Shown: one piece after another, positions 31,909 through 44,639 of the stretch
Numbering within the stretch: position 1 is the stretch's first letter
Layout of the letters: the number at the start of each line of letters is the position of its first letter
Position numbers and translations under genes: made by a program
From: Adiantum capillus-veneris
Lineage: Eukaryota > Streptophyta > Polypodiopsida > Polypodiales > Pteridaceae
Assembly: GCA_014529385.2 (NCBI GenBank)
Contig: CM043944.1
Span: 92,723,476-92,787,475 of the forward strand
Length of the DNA stretch: 64,000 nt
Direction of reading: 5' to 3'
Notes under the pieces: model-generated
Told to the model about the DNA's origin: nothing
The model's database searches: none
What the model saw: only the letters and a program-made list of their open reading frames with translations

Positions 31909-32570
31909 ATGTTGGAGGAACTACTTGTCAACCTTCTCAAGGAGTACAAGGATGTTATCGCTTGGTCATACAAGAAATGCAAAGGAGTAGATTTGGCCTT
32001 CTACCGCCATACTATTCCCTTCAAAGCCAATGCTAATCCTGGAAAAAAATGACATACAAATTGGGTATCGCTAATTGTGGTTGTGCCCAAAAAGAATGGC
32101 AAATGAAGGGTATGCATCAATCTCAAGAAAGTCAATGTAGCTACAATAAGGGACAACTACCCTTTTTTCATCATGGAACACGTACTTGAGAGGGTAGCAT
32201 GCAAAAGACCTTATTCATTCTTGGATGGCTTCTTGGGCTATAACTAGTTGACCATAGCACCAGAAGACCAGCATAAAATTCCACATGTATACAACGTGAT
32301 GTTGTTCAGCTTAACTATTGCACCTGCTACATTCCCACGACTGCCTTTAGAGAATACCTCACACAATTCTTGGAAATATATATGGATGATCTTTGTGTTC
32401 ATTCTCTTGAAATAAGCGAGCACATAGAGCATTTAAGAAAGGTATATGAGAATTCTAGAACTTATAGGATATGCCTAAACCTATCAAAGTTTGTCTTCAT
32501 GTATGGTATAACAAGGCAAAATACTAGGACACATCATGTCCGAAAACAATATCTCTACCAAATTTGACAA
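31909..32570 (+). pseudogene. Gypsy-A reverse transcriptase remnant
   Basis: Reads LKEYKDVIAWSYKKCKGVD, then WVSLIVVVPKKNGK, INLKKVNVATIRDNYPF and YSFLDGFLGYN (RT motif A region), APATF, and YMDDLCVHSLEISEHIEHL (motif C YMDD). All fall in canonical Ty3/gypsy order but in several frames with stops. Converts element RNA to DNA in live relatives. Confidence 0.85.
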
Positions 32571-32689
32571 AATCAAGTTCATAGTAGAAATGTCTAGGCC
32601 CATAAATGAAAAGGAAGTACACTTGTTCATGGTTGTGGGTATTATAGGAGGTTCATCTATATGTACGTGATCATTGCACATCCTCTTTA

Positions 32690-33200
32690 CAGTGTGATAG
32701 TAGTATTTATAAGGAGCGATGAATGTGAAACCCCCTTCACTAAGATTAAAGAAACCTTGATATCCACACTAGTGCTTAAGGCACTAGATTGGAGTAACAT
32801 CCTCCATGTCCACATAGATGCTTTGGCATATGCAATTGGGTGCATACCAGTTCAACTTGATGAAGGAAATATGAACTTCCCTATTTGCTATGCCAGTAGA
32901 TAATTGAACAGTGTTGAAAATAATTACACTACCATAGAGCAAGAAGGAATAGGAATCATATATTCTGTGAAGAAATTTTGGCATTATCTATTGGCCAAAC
33001 AAGTTTTTGTTCTTCACAAATCACCAAGCCCTTCTCTACCTAGTGAACAAACCTTGCAATACGGGATGCATTGTTAGATGGTTCATCATATTGCTTGATT
33101 TTGACTTTAGAACGGTGCTCAAGATAGGAAAGACCCATCAAAGAGCTGAGAATATCTCAAGGTTATCAAATGGAGAAGCATCTGAAGGGGTCGATGATGA
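32690..33200 (+). pseudogene. Gypsy-A RNase H remnant
   Basis: Segments AFTKIKETL-like CETPFTKIKETL, HVHIDALAYAIGCIPVQLDE, CYASR, NYTTIEQEG, KKFWHYLLAKQVF, TNHQALLYLVNKP and HQRAENISRLSNGE match the gypsy RNase H in order, across frameshifts. It normally removes RNA from RNA:DNA hybrids. Confidence 0.8.
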
Positions 33201-33725
33201 TATGCCGGTTATGGCAAGACTCTTCAATATCGAGATGGTACCCAGATTTTGGAACATGCAGTTTCTACCTTGGGTTTTGAGATGAACTTTGACAAGATAG
33301 AGATCTTCAACAATCAGCAGCAGATCACTCAAGCAAAGAATATTCAAATCATTGCAAGATGTCTGTATCACCTAGGGTTAGATGAGGTATTTTGCTTATG
33401 CATAAAACCTGAAAAATATGCCAACTATTTGCTAGAGACTCACGTACAGGATTTTGGTTTTCATTTCTCCAAAGAGAGAACTTACCATTGCCAACATAGG
33501 CTCGCAGTCTATTGGCCAGACACAAAAATTGATATACATGCTTACATCAGCAATTGCGATCAATGAAAATCCAAACCACCATTGGAGTATGCCACTCTCT
33601 TTCAAGCAACCATAGCACCCCCAATGGAGCTAATATATGGTAGAATATCTCACAAACAAGACTTTCCAAGAAAATATATCCAAAGTTAGACAAAGGTCTT
33701 AGAGCTAGAAGCTAGGGAATACACC

Positions 33726-35029
33726 TTGATAGAGGGGAAACTCTACAAGAGGGGTAAGGATAACCAACTCACGTTGTGCACTATAGAGAGAAATTATCTG
33801 CCTATTTTAGAGCACGCACACAGAGGAAGTTTAGGAGGCCATTTTTTGGGCAATAAGAAAACCAAAATTGTCTTAATTTTGGGAATATGGAGTCCGACAT
33901 TACATATAGATGCCAAGAAATATGTTAAAAATGTGCTGAATGCCAGCGGACCAAGGTCCCCTTGAGCAAACATGAGATGCTGCTTAGACCTATGATGGGC
34001 ATGTGAGCATTTTCCAAATGGGGAATAGACTTTGGGACCAATTGCACCTTGTGCTTATAAGTCACATGCCCAATACATTATAGTTGCCACAGGCTAAACC
34101 AAGTGGGTAGAGGCTAAGGCCATGCAAAAAGCTAATGCATGAACGACGTCACAATTTTTGTATGAACATGTATTTGCTAGATATGGATTTCCAATAGAGA
34201 TTGTGAGTGATAGGGGAACTCATTTCCTTAATAAGATCATTGAATAATATCTTATGAACGAGTTCATGGTAATCCATCACAAAATCTAATGGGTAAGCCG
34301 AGGCCACTAACAGAACATTGTGCACAGTCCTAACCAAGATAGTAGAAAATTCAAGAATAGATTGGGACCAAAAACTGTAGTCAATGCTTTGGGCATATTG
34401 TGTCACATATAGAACTTCACTCAAAACTACACCTTACAACATGGTATTTGGTCTATTTGCAATCATGTCCATAGCATTATTGATCCCCACTTTGAGAATT
34501 GCAAAAAAATTAGAATGGACATGACATGAATTTTCTTCTAGAATAGATGACCTGAAAAAATTAGATGAGCTACGACTTAAAGCAGTAGTTGCACACTATG
34601 CCAACAAAATGAGACAAAAGAAATCTTTGAAAAGCATGTTTAGTATGGAGAATTTAAAGCACGGGACTATGTGTTGGTGTATACCCTAAAACAAAATGCA
34701 AAGAAATTAAAAAAGCAAGGAATGTGACCCTTTTTGATTAAATATCTATCACCAAGTGGGGCTGTCAAACTTGCTGCATTAGAGGGAGAGGAGATGCCTA
34801 ACTGGATTAGTGGATGTAGGATAAAGAAGTGTCATATGCCACTAAACCCAAGATATATTGCAAAAGATCCATCAAGAGAAACAAAGGACTAAAGAAAGGG
34901 CAACAATTGTCCAAGAGGCCAAAGATGAAGCAAAGCATTGCCAAGCAATGGCTTCTACAACAACAAAGGTTACAAGCTATCCTAGTAAGGATCAGCCAAG
35001 TCACATTAGACAAAAAAGATGACAGATAG
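33726..35029 (+). pseudogene. Gypsy-A integrase remnant and C-terminal tail
   Basis: LEHAHRGSLGGHFLGNKKT and IDAKKYVKNVLNASGPRSP correspond to the HHCC zinc-binding domain (first Cys altered). WGIDFG and the following broken frames carry traces of the catalytic core. RLKAVVAHYANKMRQKKSL and a KLKKQG-type stretch correspond to the region after the core. Stops and frameshifts abound. I see no chromodomain. Confidence 0.75.
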
Positions 35030-35209
35030 GTGGATCCATTTATTTAAGTACTTGTAGGAAACAACCAAGTGCCTATCACCATGCTTATGGACCATTTTTC
35101 CCTAGGATTGGCATGGCTATCTTGCAAAGATGACCACTTCAATGGTACATGGAGCATACTTCTAGCATGATATTTGAATATCTTCCCTGTAGGAAGTACC
35201 ACTAATCAA

Positions 35210-35212
<3 letters not shown>

Positions 35213-35300
<88 letters not shown>
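35213..35300. repeat. (CT)n microsatellite
   Basis: About 44 CT units just downstream of gypsy-A coding sequence. Confidence 0.97.
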
Positions 35301-35303
<3 letters not shown>

Positions 35304-36231
35304 CTAAACAATCATGTAACCATTGATGCAAGGTATTCTAATGAATACATTTTTCACACGTGTGAAAAGTCTAATCATGTATAGTGGTCATTTTATGTGT
35401 CCTACGGCCTATATAGTTTAGGTCCTGCAAAGGTTCCTTTTGCTCTCAGAAACATTGAATTCTATATACGCATGGTGATTCTCCTTATGTCAGTCACATT
35501 TAGGTGGATATTTGTGAACGCAACACATAGCTATCATCATAATCATTTTTTGAAATACGTATTCTAAAGCAAGGCTTCCAAGAGCAAGGCTCCATATCTA
35601 TGCATATGCATTCAATGCATAATTAACACTTACAACTTGTTGGAGTACATGCAAAGTAAGTATAAAAAGTACATTAAAAGTACACTTCTACCATAAGACA
35701 CTACGGCTTTTTGGTTCTAAGGGTAGAGATTCCAAAAAGTTAGTAAGTACGCTAAACTTGGGTTTCGAATTTTGCAATTTTTACACTACCAAATGTTTCT
35801 TCGATCAAGCAGTGCTTGGAAATAGATCACACTTGATAGCTAAGATGTTGATGCTATCTCTATCAATATTGGGCAATCTCATGATTCTCAAAGATAAGCT
35901 GCACGATTTGGCAAGGCTGCTTCTCTATGCAACTTTGACATGTGTTTCAACAGGAGCACCTGTTAGCTATGAGCACTCAGGTTGTGTTATGTCCCATATT
36001 TTTTGATGCCCTTATGTGAAACAAGGCTTCACTTCAAGGGATCTTGCATACAAGTTTCCAAAGTTTAAAATATGCTATTAGAATATGGACTTTGGAAACT
36101 TTGCATAATGTCTATTTTATTCTCTCTCGAAGGTCAATATGACCTAGACCACGATGTCATGTTGGGTACATCCAATAGCTCTGAATTTCTTAACATATAC
36201 AGCTACGATCCAGCTTCAAGCAAAGAAAACC

Positions 36232-36350
36232 GCTCTCAGAGAGACAACAAGGTTAGTACATTTCAAGTTATACTTCCTTCAGGCAAAGCACAGCTCAGGG
36301 AGACAACAAGGTTAGTACATTTCAAGTCATACTTCCTTCAAACAAAGCAC
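36232..36350. repeat. Tandem duplication, about 61-bp unit
   Basis: GAGACAACAAGGTTAGTACA and the following TTTCAAGT(T/C)ATACTTCCTTCA occur twice in tandem with a few substitutions. Confidence 0.85.
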
Positions 36351-37264
36351 GGCTTCTATCGTGTACCACGACACTATACATTAACGTTAGATCAAGGATA
36401 ATGGTTGGCATATTTTACACTGAGTGGAAAAAAGCTCACAGTTTTCATTTGCCAACAAGGCACTGTGATGTATCCATGCCAGTGTAATCGTGCAAGGTAC
36501 ATATAGCAATAGCTCACAAGGTTCAGATTGTTTTTGAAGCCAAGGGCTTACCAATCCATTTTTTTGATGTGCATGCATGTCATGAAAATATGATGGCATT
36601 ACATCCACTCCATCATTGTATACGCTTCCACAATACCATCAACTACTCTATCTATGAGGATTTAAGACTGGCAGATGGGCTTTTGATCATTGTTTATGTA
36701 TGCAATAGTGAGTACTTTACATTATTAGGTCTATGCACATGGTGAAGCCAATCCCATTGATGATTTTTATGGGTAGCAAAAAGGCATGGACTAGCTATCT
36801 AGAAATTGATTCATGGAAAGACATCATACATGAATTCATTAAGAGAGTCTTTGCACGGGTAGTCTCTTTTGTAGACACCTAGTATGACTATTTTCTTTGG
36901 GGGTATCTTCCTCCTCTCTTAATGTAGAGAGAAGATTCTATCCCGACTTAGTTGTGAGTAAGATTCCAACTACAAAAGATCTGTTGCTTAATTGCAGCAT
37001 GGATTATGTCTTTAGGAGTGATATTTTTAGGGGTATGACTCCGCTAATACACAATCACTCCATAGGTGCTGAGAATCATGATTTGAACTTAGCACGAATG
37101 TACTTTCAAGGAAATAAGTCCACAATCTACCCAGGGGTAATGGAAAAATTCAAGGTTTTTTATTGATTCCAAACCCTTCTCACCACGGTAGACTAAGTTT
37201 ATTACCATTGCCTACTAGTTTGAGCAATTTCCATGCAAAGTCTAACCAAGTAGTTTGACATTTC

Positions 37265-37700
37265 TGTTGCGAGAGCGAATCACACCACCCATAAAGTGCA
37301 TGCAACACAACCTAGATCAACATAATGTCAATAGAGGACAAGAGTGAAATGATAGGAAGCAATCTCTTTAGCATGTCAGATTGAGACCATCACATGCATA
37401 CAACACTCTTGAAAGTCTAACTAAACCAGAATCTAGAATCTCACTACTCTTACCTACACCTCCAACCCACATGCACACAAACGGAAGGAAACTCTCTAAC
37501 CATACCAGAATCGTACAAAACTTAAGGAACACCATTCCCTCACTAGGATATACTTGTCCCAAAGCCTCTACAAGCAAAAACCTCACTCTAGACCCATTTG
37601 CAAAAAACACGTATGAAGACAGAGCATTACTTTTGAAGTGCTCCTCTTAGAAAATAAGGCTTTTTTGAGTTATGTCGTGATGTTGACCCACGGGTCAACA
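37265..37700 (-). repeat. Gypsy-B LTR (3' LTR), internally deleted
   Basis: 436 bp; both ends match the right LTR but several hundred bases of the middle are missing, the join falling after GAAGTGCT. It also has about 80 extra bases near 37415-37500. Confidence 0.8.
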
Positions 37701-37715
37701 CTCACCCCCTCCAAA
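37701..37715 (-). other. Gypsy-B polypurine tract
   Basis: Minus strand reads TTTGGAGGGGGTGAG directly before TGTTGACCC, the LTR start in element orientation. Confidence 0.8.
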
Positions 37716-40598
37716 TTCATGTCTTCCTTGAAATGACCTTGTTGTCAATGTTGGTGTGGTCTTTGTTGTTGTTTTTGCTATCTTGTGCTCCACTACTTGT
37801 ACCTTTGTTAAACCATAACAAGAACTATGATCCCTAAAAGTCATAACTGATGACGAACTTTTGTCCTTCTCATCCATGCCTGAGCCACAACATCTGTTGC
37901 TATTATTATAGGGCTATTGCCTTATCTAAATTCAAAAAGAACCCAGTCTCATTCGGCTTGACTCTTGTCATCATGGATAGATAAAGCTCCATTCATCACT
38001 TGCATTTTAAAAAACAATTTCTACAATCTATAGAATTGAATGATTGGCTTTCAGGTCTTGTGAGCCAATGAAAACTTTGTAAGGATTCTGTAGATATTGT
38101 ATGGCTAAACCTTCAACTTCTTTAGGCCAAGTTGCACTCCAATGCAAAGTCTGTCTGTCAGGTTGAATCTGGAAGATAATTGTTTTTTGCCTTGAGGTTC
38201 AAAACCAATATCTAGAATTCGATCCACCTACTGCTTTGTTCCTACACCAAGGTGATCAAAGTTTCATTTTCCACTGTTATCTTTTATGTGTTGTAAATCA
38301 TTATACTGCTTCTACTTGATACATGACTTAATTAAAGACCGACAAAGCCCAATTAATTTCCCAAGTCAGTAACTTGTTTCAAAAAGGCTTTATCCGACAT
38401 CATTTGCAATAGATGACCATTTATGAGCTATCATTTTCCATTTGTCCCCAAAGATCATATACATGACATATAGGGTATGTGGGTGGCTATCATTGCTTCA
38501 ACTTTGAAACAATTGCATCTTTTTGGCTAGGGTTAGACTGTTTTTTTTTTTTTGGAAACCCTTAGCTTGTACTCTCTATGCATAGCCTCCTAACAAAGTT
38601 TAGCTTGATTTAGACTTGCATTTGGCTTTCCAAGCTTAATTTTTCTAAATTTAAATCTCAAGAATGACTGATGGTAATCTCTAGCACCTTCTGGCTACCA
38701 AATGCATGTAGAACCAATGATGATGATTAGAATTGGGCTTGATCCCTGGTTGCTCTTGCAGACATCTATCATGAAAGACGACTGAGCTGTATTTTTGCCC
38801 CTTTTGTTCTTGTCAGAGTTGTTAGTCCCTTTTGTTTGTAAGGCTTTATTAAGTCACATATAAGATAGAAGATTAAAGTATAAATATCTACTTCTTGTAT
38901 ACAGCCTTGTAGTCGCATGAAGTGGTTGATAGGCAACTTTACACTTGATGGATGCTTTTGTTTAGTTGATCACTAACTTTATTTGTCCTTGTAGTCCATG
39001 CTGGAGTTTTATGACCATGCTATTATAGTCAAAGGCTGATCAGTGTTGTTTGCATTACCCATTGAGCATATGGGTTTTGGGACATGCTTCGTGAAGTGTC
39101 ATCATTTTCTTAGATCTTGTTCTCTTTGTACTGTGCGGTATCTCTCCAGTCTATTCGTCATTTGCATTATGGATTTTTTCCTTTTATGTTTTTTTGAGAT
39201 TCTCAAAAATAAAAAAATAAAACCAAAAATCAACTCAACAAAAATCAAAATCATTTTGATAGAATTCTAAGCGCTATGTACACTCTACACATGTTCATAG
39301 GGGCTCATATATGGCTTTTGTCCTCGGACTTTTCCTGTAACGCTTTTATACTCTAAATTTTGACAAAAAATTATCACAATCAAATGCAAAAATTCAATGC
39401 AATTCACAAAACATTGCCCTCTAATATACATAATATTAGATCCGCATTTAGAATGCATCCCCTCCTCCTATTTGGAGACCCCCTTGGTGACAGGGTATCA
39501 CCAAGGGTATGCGTTGTGCTTGGGCAATCAAAAATTGTGTCTATGCAAGCCTTGTAATGTAGCCCTATTATGCATACGCGGTCAATGCATGGAAAAATTT
39601 ATGTTGTGCAAGATGTGGGTATAAGCAATTTTCTTATTGGCATTTGCTAGTGAGGTTTCCTATTCTAAGCAATGTGATGATCTTTGAAGCTCATGTGCCT
39701 CTAGTTATTTTACTTTTGAGATTTTCTTGCGCATTCACTTCATCCCCTGATCTGTAAGCGTAGTGCAACATGCAGTGGGGAAGTGAGTAGCTTGTTTGCT
39801 TCTAACTATACTGTAATTGTAGGAAGAATTGTAAGAATTCAAGTGGCGGTGCAGTGACATTAATTTTGTTGGTCTCCTTTGGGACCCTCTTCTTCGTGAT
39901 TACTGGTTGTTTTGTTGATGTTGCTTATTTGGGAACCCATACTTGTCCCTGCTTTGTTTGTGTTTGAAGAGAATTCTTTGAAATCCACCGTGTCTTTGTG
40001 TGAGTCTTTAGTGGCCTTTGATTCAGCTCTTGTATGCATGGTTGGACTTTGGAAGTTTAATTGTTTCAAAATCCAAAAAAATTCCTAACCTCTTTATGCT
40101 TGAATCAATTTCTTTGAAACTCAAAGCCGATCTGTGAAAGATTGTGACTTTGTAATTTTCTTAGATGTTCTTGCAGGCTTTGACTATTTTTCTACTGACA
40201 TTGGATTTTGTGATTTTTCATAAGCGATCTTCGTCTTCTTGATCCATACCTGCTTTTGGCCAATCTGGCTCTTTGGTACCTAGATTCGTTGAGCTTTTTG
40301 GCTCTGACTTTTTGTTCTTTTCTTTTGACCTTCCTTGGGTGATGACCTAAGCTAATGGTAGGGGATGTCATAAGAATCATCATTGTCACTGCTATGCTCA
40401 ACAAGGTTGCATTCTAGCACTTTCCCTTTGTGGTTTAGCTTGTTATACAAAGTTATTGTTTGTTTGATCTTGGATTGTTGTTTATGGGATGACTTTGGTA
40501 TCCACTTGATTAGAGCATTGGTAGCTCGTTGACATGGCTGTTTTCTTCTTGGTTGAGTCTTTTCTTCATGTAGTGGTAGCCATGTATGAGGGTGCTTG
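37716..40598. other. Gypsy-B 3' interior, no gene recognised
   Basis: RT, RNase H and integrase would be expected here on the minus strand but no motif is visible. Short minus-strand frames (39860-40069, 40192-40404) are hydrophilic and Lys/Arg/Glu-rich, like the linker after the protease. AT-rich elsewhere. Confidence 0.55.
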
Positions 40599-41493
40599 TT
40601 ATAGTTGCGTTTCCATTGAGGATTTTGGAATCCACTTTTGATGCACTTTATTTTTGTAGCGATGACATTGTTTCCTGGGTCTTTGATCTAGACAATCATA
40701 AAAACGTGCATTAGTTAAATTTTTGTTCTTGTCACCTACTAGGTCATCCGGATTTCCATTGTTTGCGACTTCTTGAAGCTCCAAGTGTTCTACGGAGTCG
40801 TAGAACGTGTTTGCTTCTTTGTTCGCGTCTTTATTCCTCGATCACACTCACCGCAAAGTAAGGAAGGTCATCATAGCCATCTTCATCACAAAATTGTTGG
40901 ATCGTCTTGAATAGCACACACATCTAGAGTAGCCAAGATGTGTTCCCATTCAAGTGGCTCTAATGCTTCCTTAGGAAAGGGTTTTGGAATATAATCCTTA
41001 TCTTTAATTTTCCTTTTTAGGATGCCTTCCTCTCGCTTTAAGCTTCCTCATTGCAAAGCCCCACACATCCATAGTCCTTTAGGCTTACCCAACCATGCTA
41101 AAAGTTTTGATCCTGCTACAGTAGCGGAATCAAACTCTTCTATTGGGGTTCTTGTTACATCCTTGTAACTATGGTCCTTAAGATCTATTCTCATCGTGGG
41201 TTCCATATGTCCTAATGGTCATAACCCTAGTCCTACACCATTTTCAATTGTCGCATGAATGGTCTTCCTAGAATGATATCATAGTTGTTCTTCTTGCCAA
41301 AGTCAACAATAGCAAAGGTTTGCTCATATTCAATGCCACAAGAAGTAACAATTGATTTTTCTAGCAATCCTATGGGCCTTTCCATGTGTCCATCTGTAAG
41401 CTGTAGTTTCATCCTTGTAGCCCTCATTATTGGTTTTTCCGAGACCTCTTTTGTTGTGATGGAAACACCAACTCTACTATCAAGGATTTCCAT
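40599..41493 (-). pseudogene. Gypsy-B protease and downstream linker
   Basis: 41493-41233 reads MEILDSRVGVSITTKE (near the catalytic Asp-Ser/Thr-Gly region, with Arg in place of Gly), LTDGHMERPIGLLEKSIV, SCGIEYEQTFAIVDF and DIILGRPFMRQLKMV, where ILGRPF is the flap-to-C-terminal motif of retropepsins. 40784-40599 continues with DDLVGDKNKNLTNARFYD, the counterpart of the gypsy-A linker. Retropepsins process the polyprotein. Frames between the two parts are broken. Confidence 0.7.
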
Positions 41494-42768
41494 TGTTTGT
41501 ACACCCTATAATTCCATAGGAAGAGTGGTGTTCCCATCTCCTTCCTTATAGTACTCTCCGACCTTGTTTAATGGCGCTGGCCTAGTGTTTAGTTGAGGAA
41601 TTTCTAGATCTTTGATCCCTTCCTCAATTTGAGTCATTGGTTCTTTTACACCAAATTTATCTAGTCATTTCCCCACAATAGCCCACATGTTTGGTCATAT
41701 TCTGAGCAACTCGGCTAACATTATCATACAAGTAGCTGATGTTGAAGAATTTCTATAAGCCCTTTAAATTGATGACCTTGTTAGGAGATAATATTTGTGA
41801 TGGGATTGTAACAACATCTGCCTTGGCCTCATACTCTCCCATATAGGACAATTGTGTTCTTAGCGAATGGGGTTGATTGTCCATAGACTGTACAGATCCT
41901 TTCTCTCCCTAATATGATTCCACTTCTAGGTTCATTTGAGATGCAGTCTCAAATTCCTCTATTGATGGAAGAGACACTCCTCTTCCATCACCCGTCTGGT
42001 TTACTCATCTTCTTATCTCACTTTCTTCATTGACCTCTCTGACTTGTTTCCACAATTTGTCAAGACCATCTATTTCTATACAATTGTCAGGTATATCTAT
42101 ACGAAATACCTCAAAAGAGTTGTCTGTGGTATTCAACACTATCCTTGAGCTTTGGTCTGTGCTCGTGACTAGAATATAGCTCTTTTCATTCCTTATTTGG
42201 TGGGATTGCTAGTGTAGGTGGTACAAGGATCACACCCTCAGTTTTTCCAACTTGTGGTTCTAGTAAAGCTTGGCGTGTTTGAATCATTTTCTTGCACATT
42301 TCAAACCCGTCCTTTTCTAGTTCTGCATATGGATATGTCATCCACCTTTGTTCTTGGGTTTTTTTTTGTTTTTGAGTCGTGTTTTATAGGATTTCAAGAG
42401 GGCATTTAATGGCTCATTAACCTTATCGACCAATATTGATCCTCCCGAACTAGCACTCCTTGGTTTCCCTTTTGTGGTGGATGGTTCTTATGGAGGTTGA
42501 TACATCTATGTAAGAGAAGGTGCAACCCTTTCCTCATGTTGTCTAGTCTTCTCTTTAGCTTGGGTAAGCTCCTCAGCTATGGATTTTTTCTCTCATTCCC
42601 TACGTGCTTTCATCCTAGCCTTTCTAGCTTTCCAACTATTCTATTTGCTCTTAGTTTTTTGACTAGGTGCATCAGTCTTTGGCTCACATGTCTCTCGACT
42701 TGCGTCAGTTTCCGTTTTCTTTGTCTCTTGCTTCTCCTTAGCTTCCTTTTGAGCTTGTTCTCTCATAA

Positions 42769-42957
42769 CTACTTGAACTGGTACGATGTTTTCATTTCCA
42801 AGCTACTGGGCAGCTGAACGATTCCTAAGACATTTGTCGGGATCTTTCTGACTCGATTTGGATTTTTTGGATAGTCGGGGATCAAGTGAATGACACCACA
42901 TTCAAGACAATAGGCATCTACTTGTGTGATCTTCGTCTGAGGGCGTTGTTTGATCAA
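42769..42957 (-). pseudogene. Gypsy-B gag zinc knuckle
   Basis: YCLECGVIHLIPDYPKNPNR: Cys-x2-Cys-x3-His-x4-Tyr. Same short spacing as both gypsy-A knuckles and the same YPKNPN tail as the second gypsy-A knuckle (CPKYPNQ). Confidence 0.7.
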
Positions 42958-43268
42958 GTAGTTGCCACGGATTTTGTGACAATCTGGTTGAGAAGATTCT
43001 TCTTACAGTTCCTCTTGGCTGTAAACAGGCTCTGGCTTAGCTAAGCCTCTATTCACAATGAACCGCAATGTCATTTTGTCCATCTCATACCTTATTTCTT
43101 CAACTCAAAACGTAGGAGGTGGAGGTTGTATCGGCCTCACCACTCCATTTTTTTCTCTCATCTTTTGTCGCTTTGAAGGGCAATACCCGCTTTGGTTGTT
43201 ATGATTCATTGTGTTTGGTACTAGCGCTCGTTTATTGGATGCTTCCATCATCAGCGTGTATCTCATGT

Positions 43269-44475
43269 CTATAGGCATTCTAGAACCTTGTAGCAGAGGT
43301 TGTTGTCCTGAGTCAGAGGCTGTGGTCTTGCAACTCCTACTAGACCTAATGGATTCCTCATAGCGTTTCTAGGTGGAGGAGGTGCTACTAGATTAGGTTG
43401 TACATACCACTCCCTAGCATATTCCATGCCATAGTAACACTCTTCCCTCATATGTTTTGTCCATTTCCTCTCAATTTTGCACCACTTAAGCTCCCTAGGA
43501 TCAAACTTTACAAGAGGAGCTAACCTCTTGACCATTTTGTCAATAAACTTTTCTTGATCGATAGGTATTGCTGGTTTTGCAATGGCTCACTTATGAGTGA
43601 ATCACTGTGCTGAGTGGATGTGTCATCATCTTGAGATTATTTTATCAATTTTGTTTAGCGTCTTACTCCTTATCATATGAAGATCCTTCTGAAGACCCTC
43701 ATATCTCATCCCCTAGATAAAGATCAGCATTGATCATGCTTGCGTAGGAAGTTCTACTTTTGGACAAAACTTGAAATATGTCTTGAGCCGTAATGCCGCT
43801 TTGCATACTGATTCATCCTCTTTTTGTTTGGATCTGTGGATTTGCAAGACCGTATTGTGAGTTGTGACTTTTTGCAAGAATTCTTTGATGGTTGCTCAAA
43901 CAATTCGTCTAGAGTTTCAAAACCACATCTTTCCACTGAGTTGAACCATGTAGTTGTGTCATATTCAAGAGTCAATCCAAATCCTGCAAATTGTGTTGCA
44001 AAATTCGAAACTTCCTCTACTCTAACTACCCTTTTGAAAGCCTCTACATGATCTCTCGGATCTTTATCTCCAGAGTATCTCCTATTTACCCATTTTTGGA
44101 TTTGTGATGGTCTAACTCGCCAATTTTCCCCAAGTCTAAGCATAGACTCTCCCAATACTTCTCTCACTTCAGGTCTTCCATTATTCCTAGGTTCGTCTTT
44201 GAACCTAGGTCTAAGCATAGACCCAAGTCTAAGCATAGACTCTTCCAATACTTCTCTCGCTTCAGGTCTTCAGGTCTTCCATTATTCCTATGTTCGTCTT
44301 TGAAGGGATTATCCGCTCTGTTGGAAATTGGTCCTTGAGAAGGCATGTCGGTCATCTTTGTGATGACTTCATCTCTCCTTATTGCTCTGGAAGGGAATCT
44401 AGGTGGCTCCCTTTTTGGAATTCTTGTAGCAATTCTCGTGTTTGGTGGAGGTTTTTGTGGTCCTTCATTCACCAA
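43269..44475 (-). pseudogene. Gypsy-B gag
   Basis: From 44475 on the minus strand: a Pro/Arg-rich N terminus (PPPNTRIATRIPKREPPRFP), a locally duplicated segment, then WRVRPSQIQKWVNRRYSG, DPRDHVEAFKRVVRVEEV, FGLTLEYDTTTWFNSVERCG and EPFEQ-like LDELFEQ, i.e. the Retrotrans_gag capsid domain. 43535-43269 reads KLAPLVKFDPRELKW-like RLAPLVKFDPRELKW and EREECYYG-like MREECYYGMEYAREWY. Frameshifts separate the parts. Clearly related to gypsy-A gag at 14540-14914. Confidence 0.75.
44110..44310. repeat. Tandem duplication inside gypsy-B gag
   Basis: CTAAGCATAGACTC followed by (C/T)CCAATACTTCTCTC and CTTCAGGTCTTCCATTATTCC occurs twice, about 95 bp apart, with an extra CTTCAGGT in the second copy. Confidence 0.85.
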
Positions 44476-44639
44476 ATATCCACCTATGTCTACTGTAGTC
44501 CATGGATTTGTGCTCTCTACAACTCTGTATTCTTGTCCATACTTGTCAACAACTATAGGCTTCCATTGATAGTCGACTCCGTATGTATAGACATATAAGA
44601 GATTGTAATATGTCAGCTCTTCTAGGTATGGCTCTGAGC

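Larger units (their letters stand above)
12500..35200 (+). mobile_element. Gypsy-A, decayed Ty3/gypsy retrotransposon (limits unresolved)
   Basis: Plus-strand gag (14261-15261, continuing at 28685), protease, RT, RNase H and integrase fragments are collinear up to about 35030. The gag is closely related to that of gypsy-B at 43-44 kb. The element is interrupted by a foldback element (13110-14115) and a 13.4-kb DNA element (15264-28682); removing both leaves one gypsy. I could not identify its LTRs, so the outer limits are estimates. Numerous stops and frameshifts show it is old. Confidence 0.7.
35040..37264. other. No recognised gene
   Basis: Begins after gypsy-A integrase, so should include its 3' UTR and LTR, but I could not define LTR boundaries. 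Holds (CT)n at 35213-35300 and a short tandem duplication at about 36232-36350. ORFs such as 35758-36006, 36072-36401 and 36897-37166 resemble nothing I know and may be chance. Confidence 0.5.
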
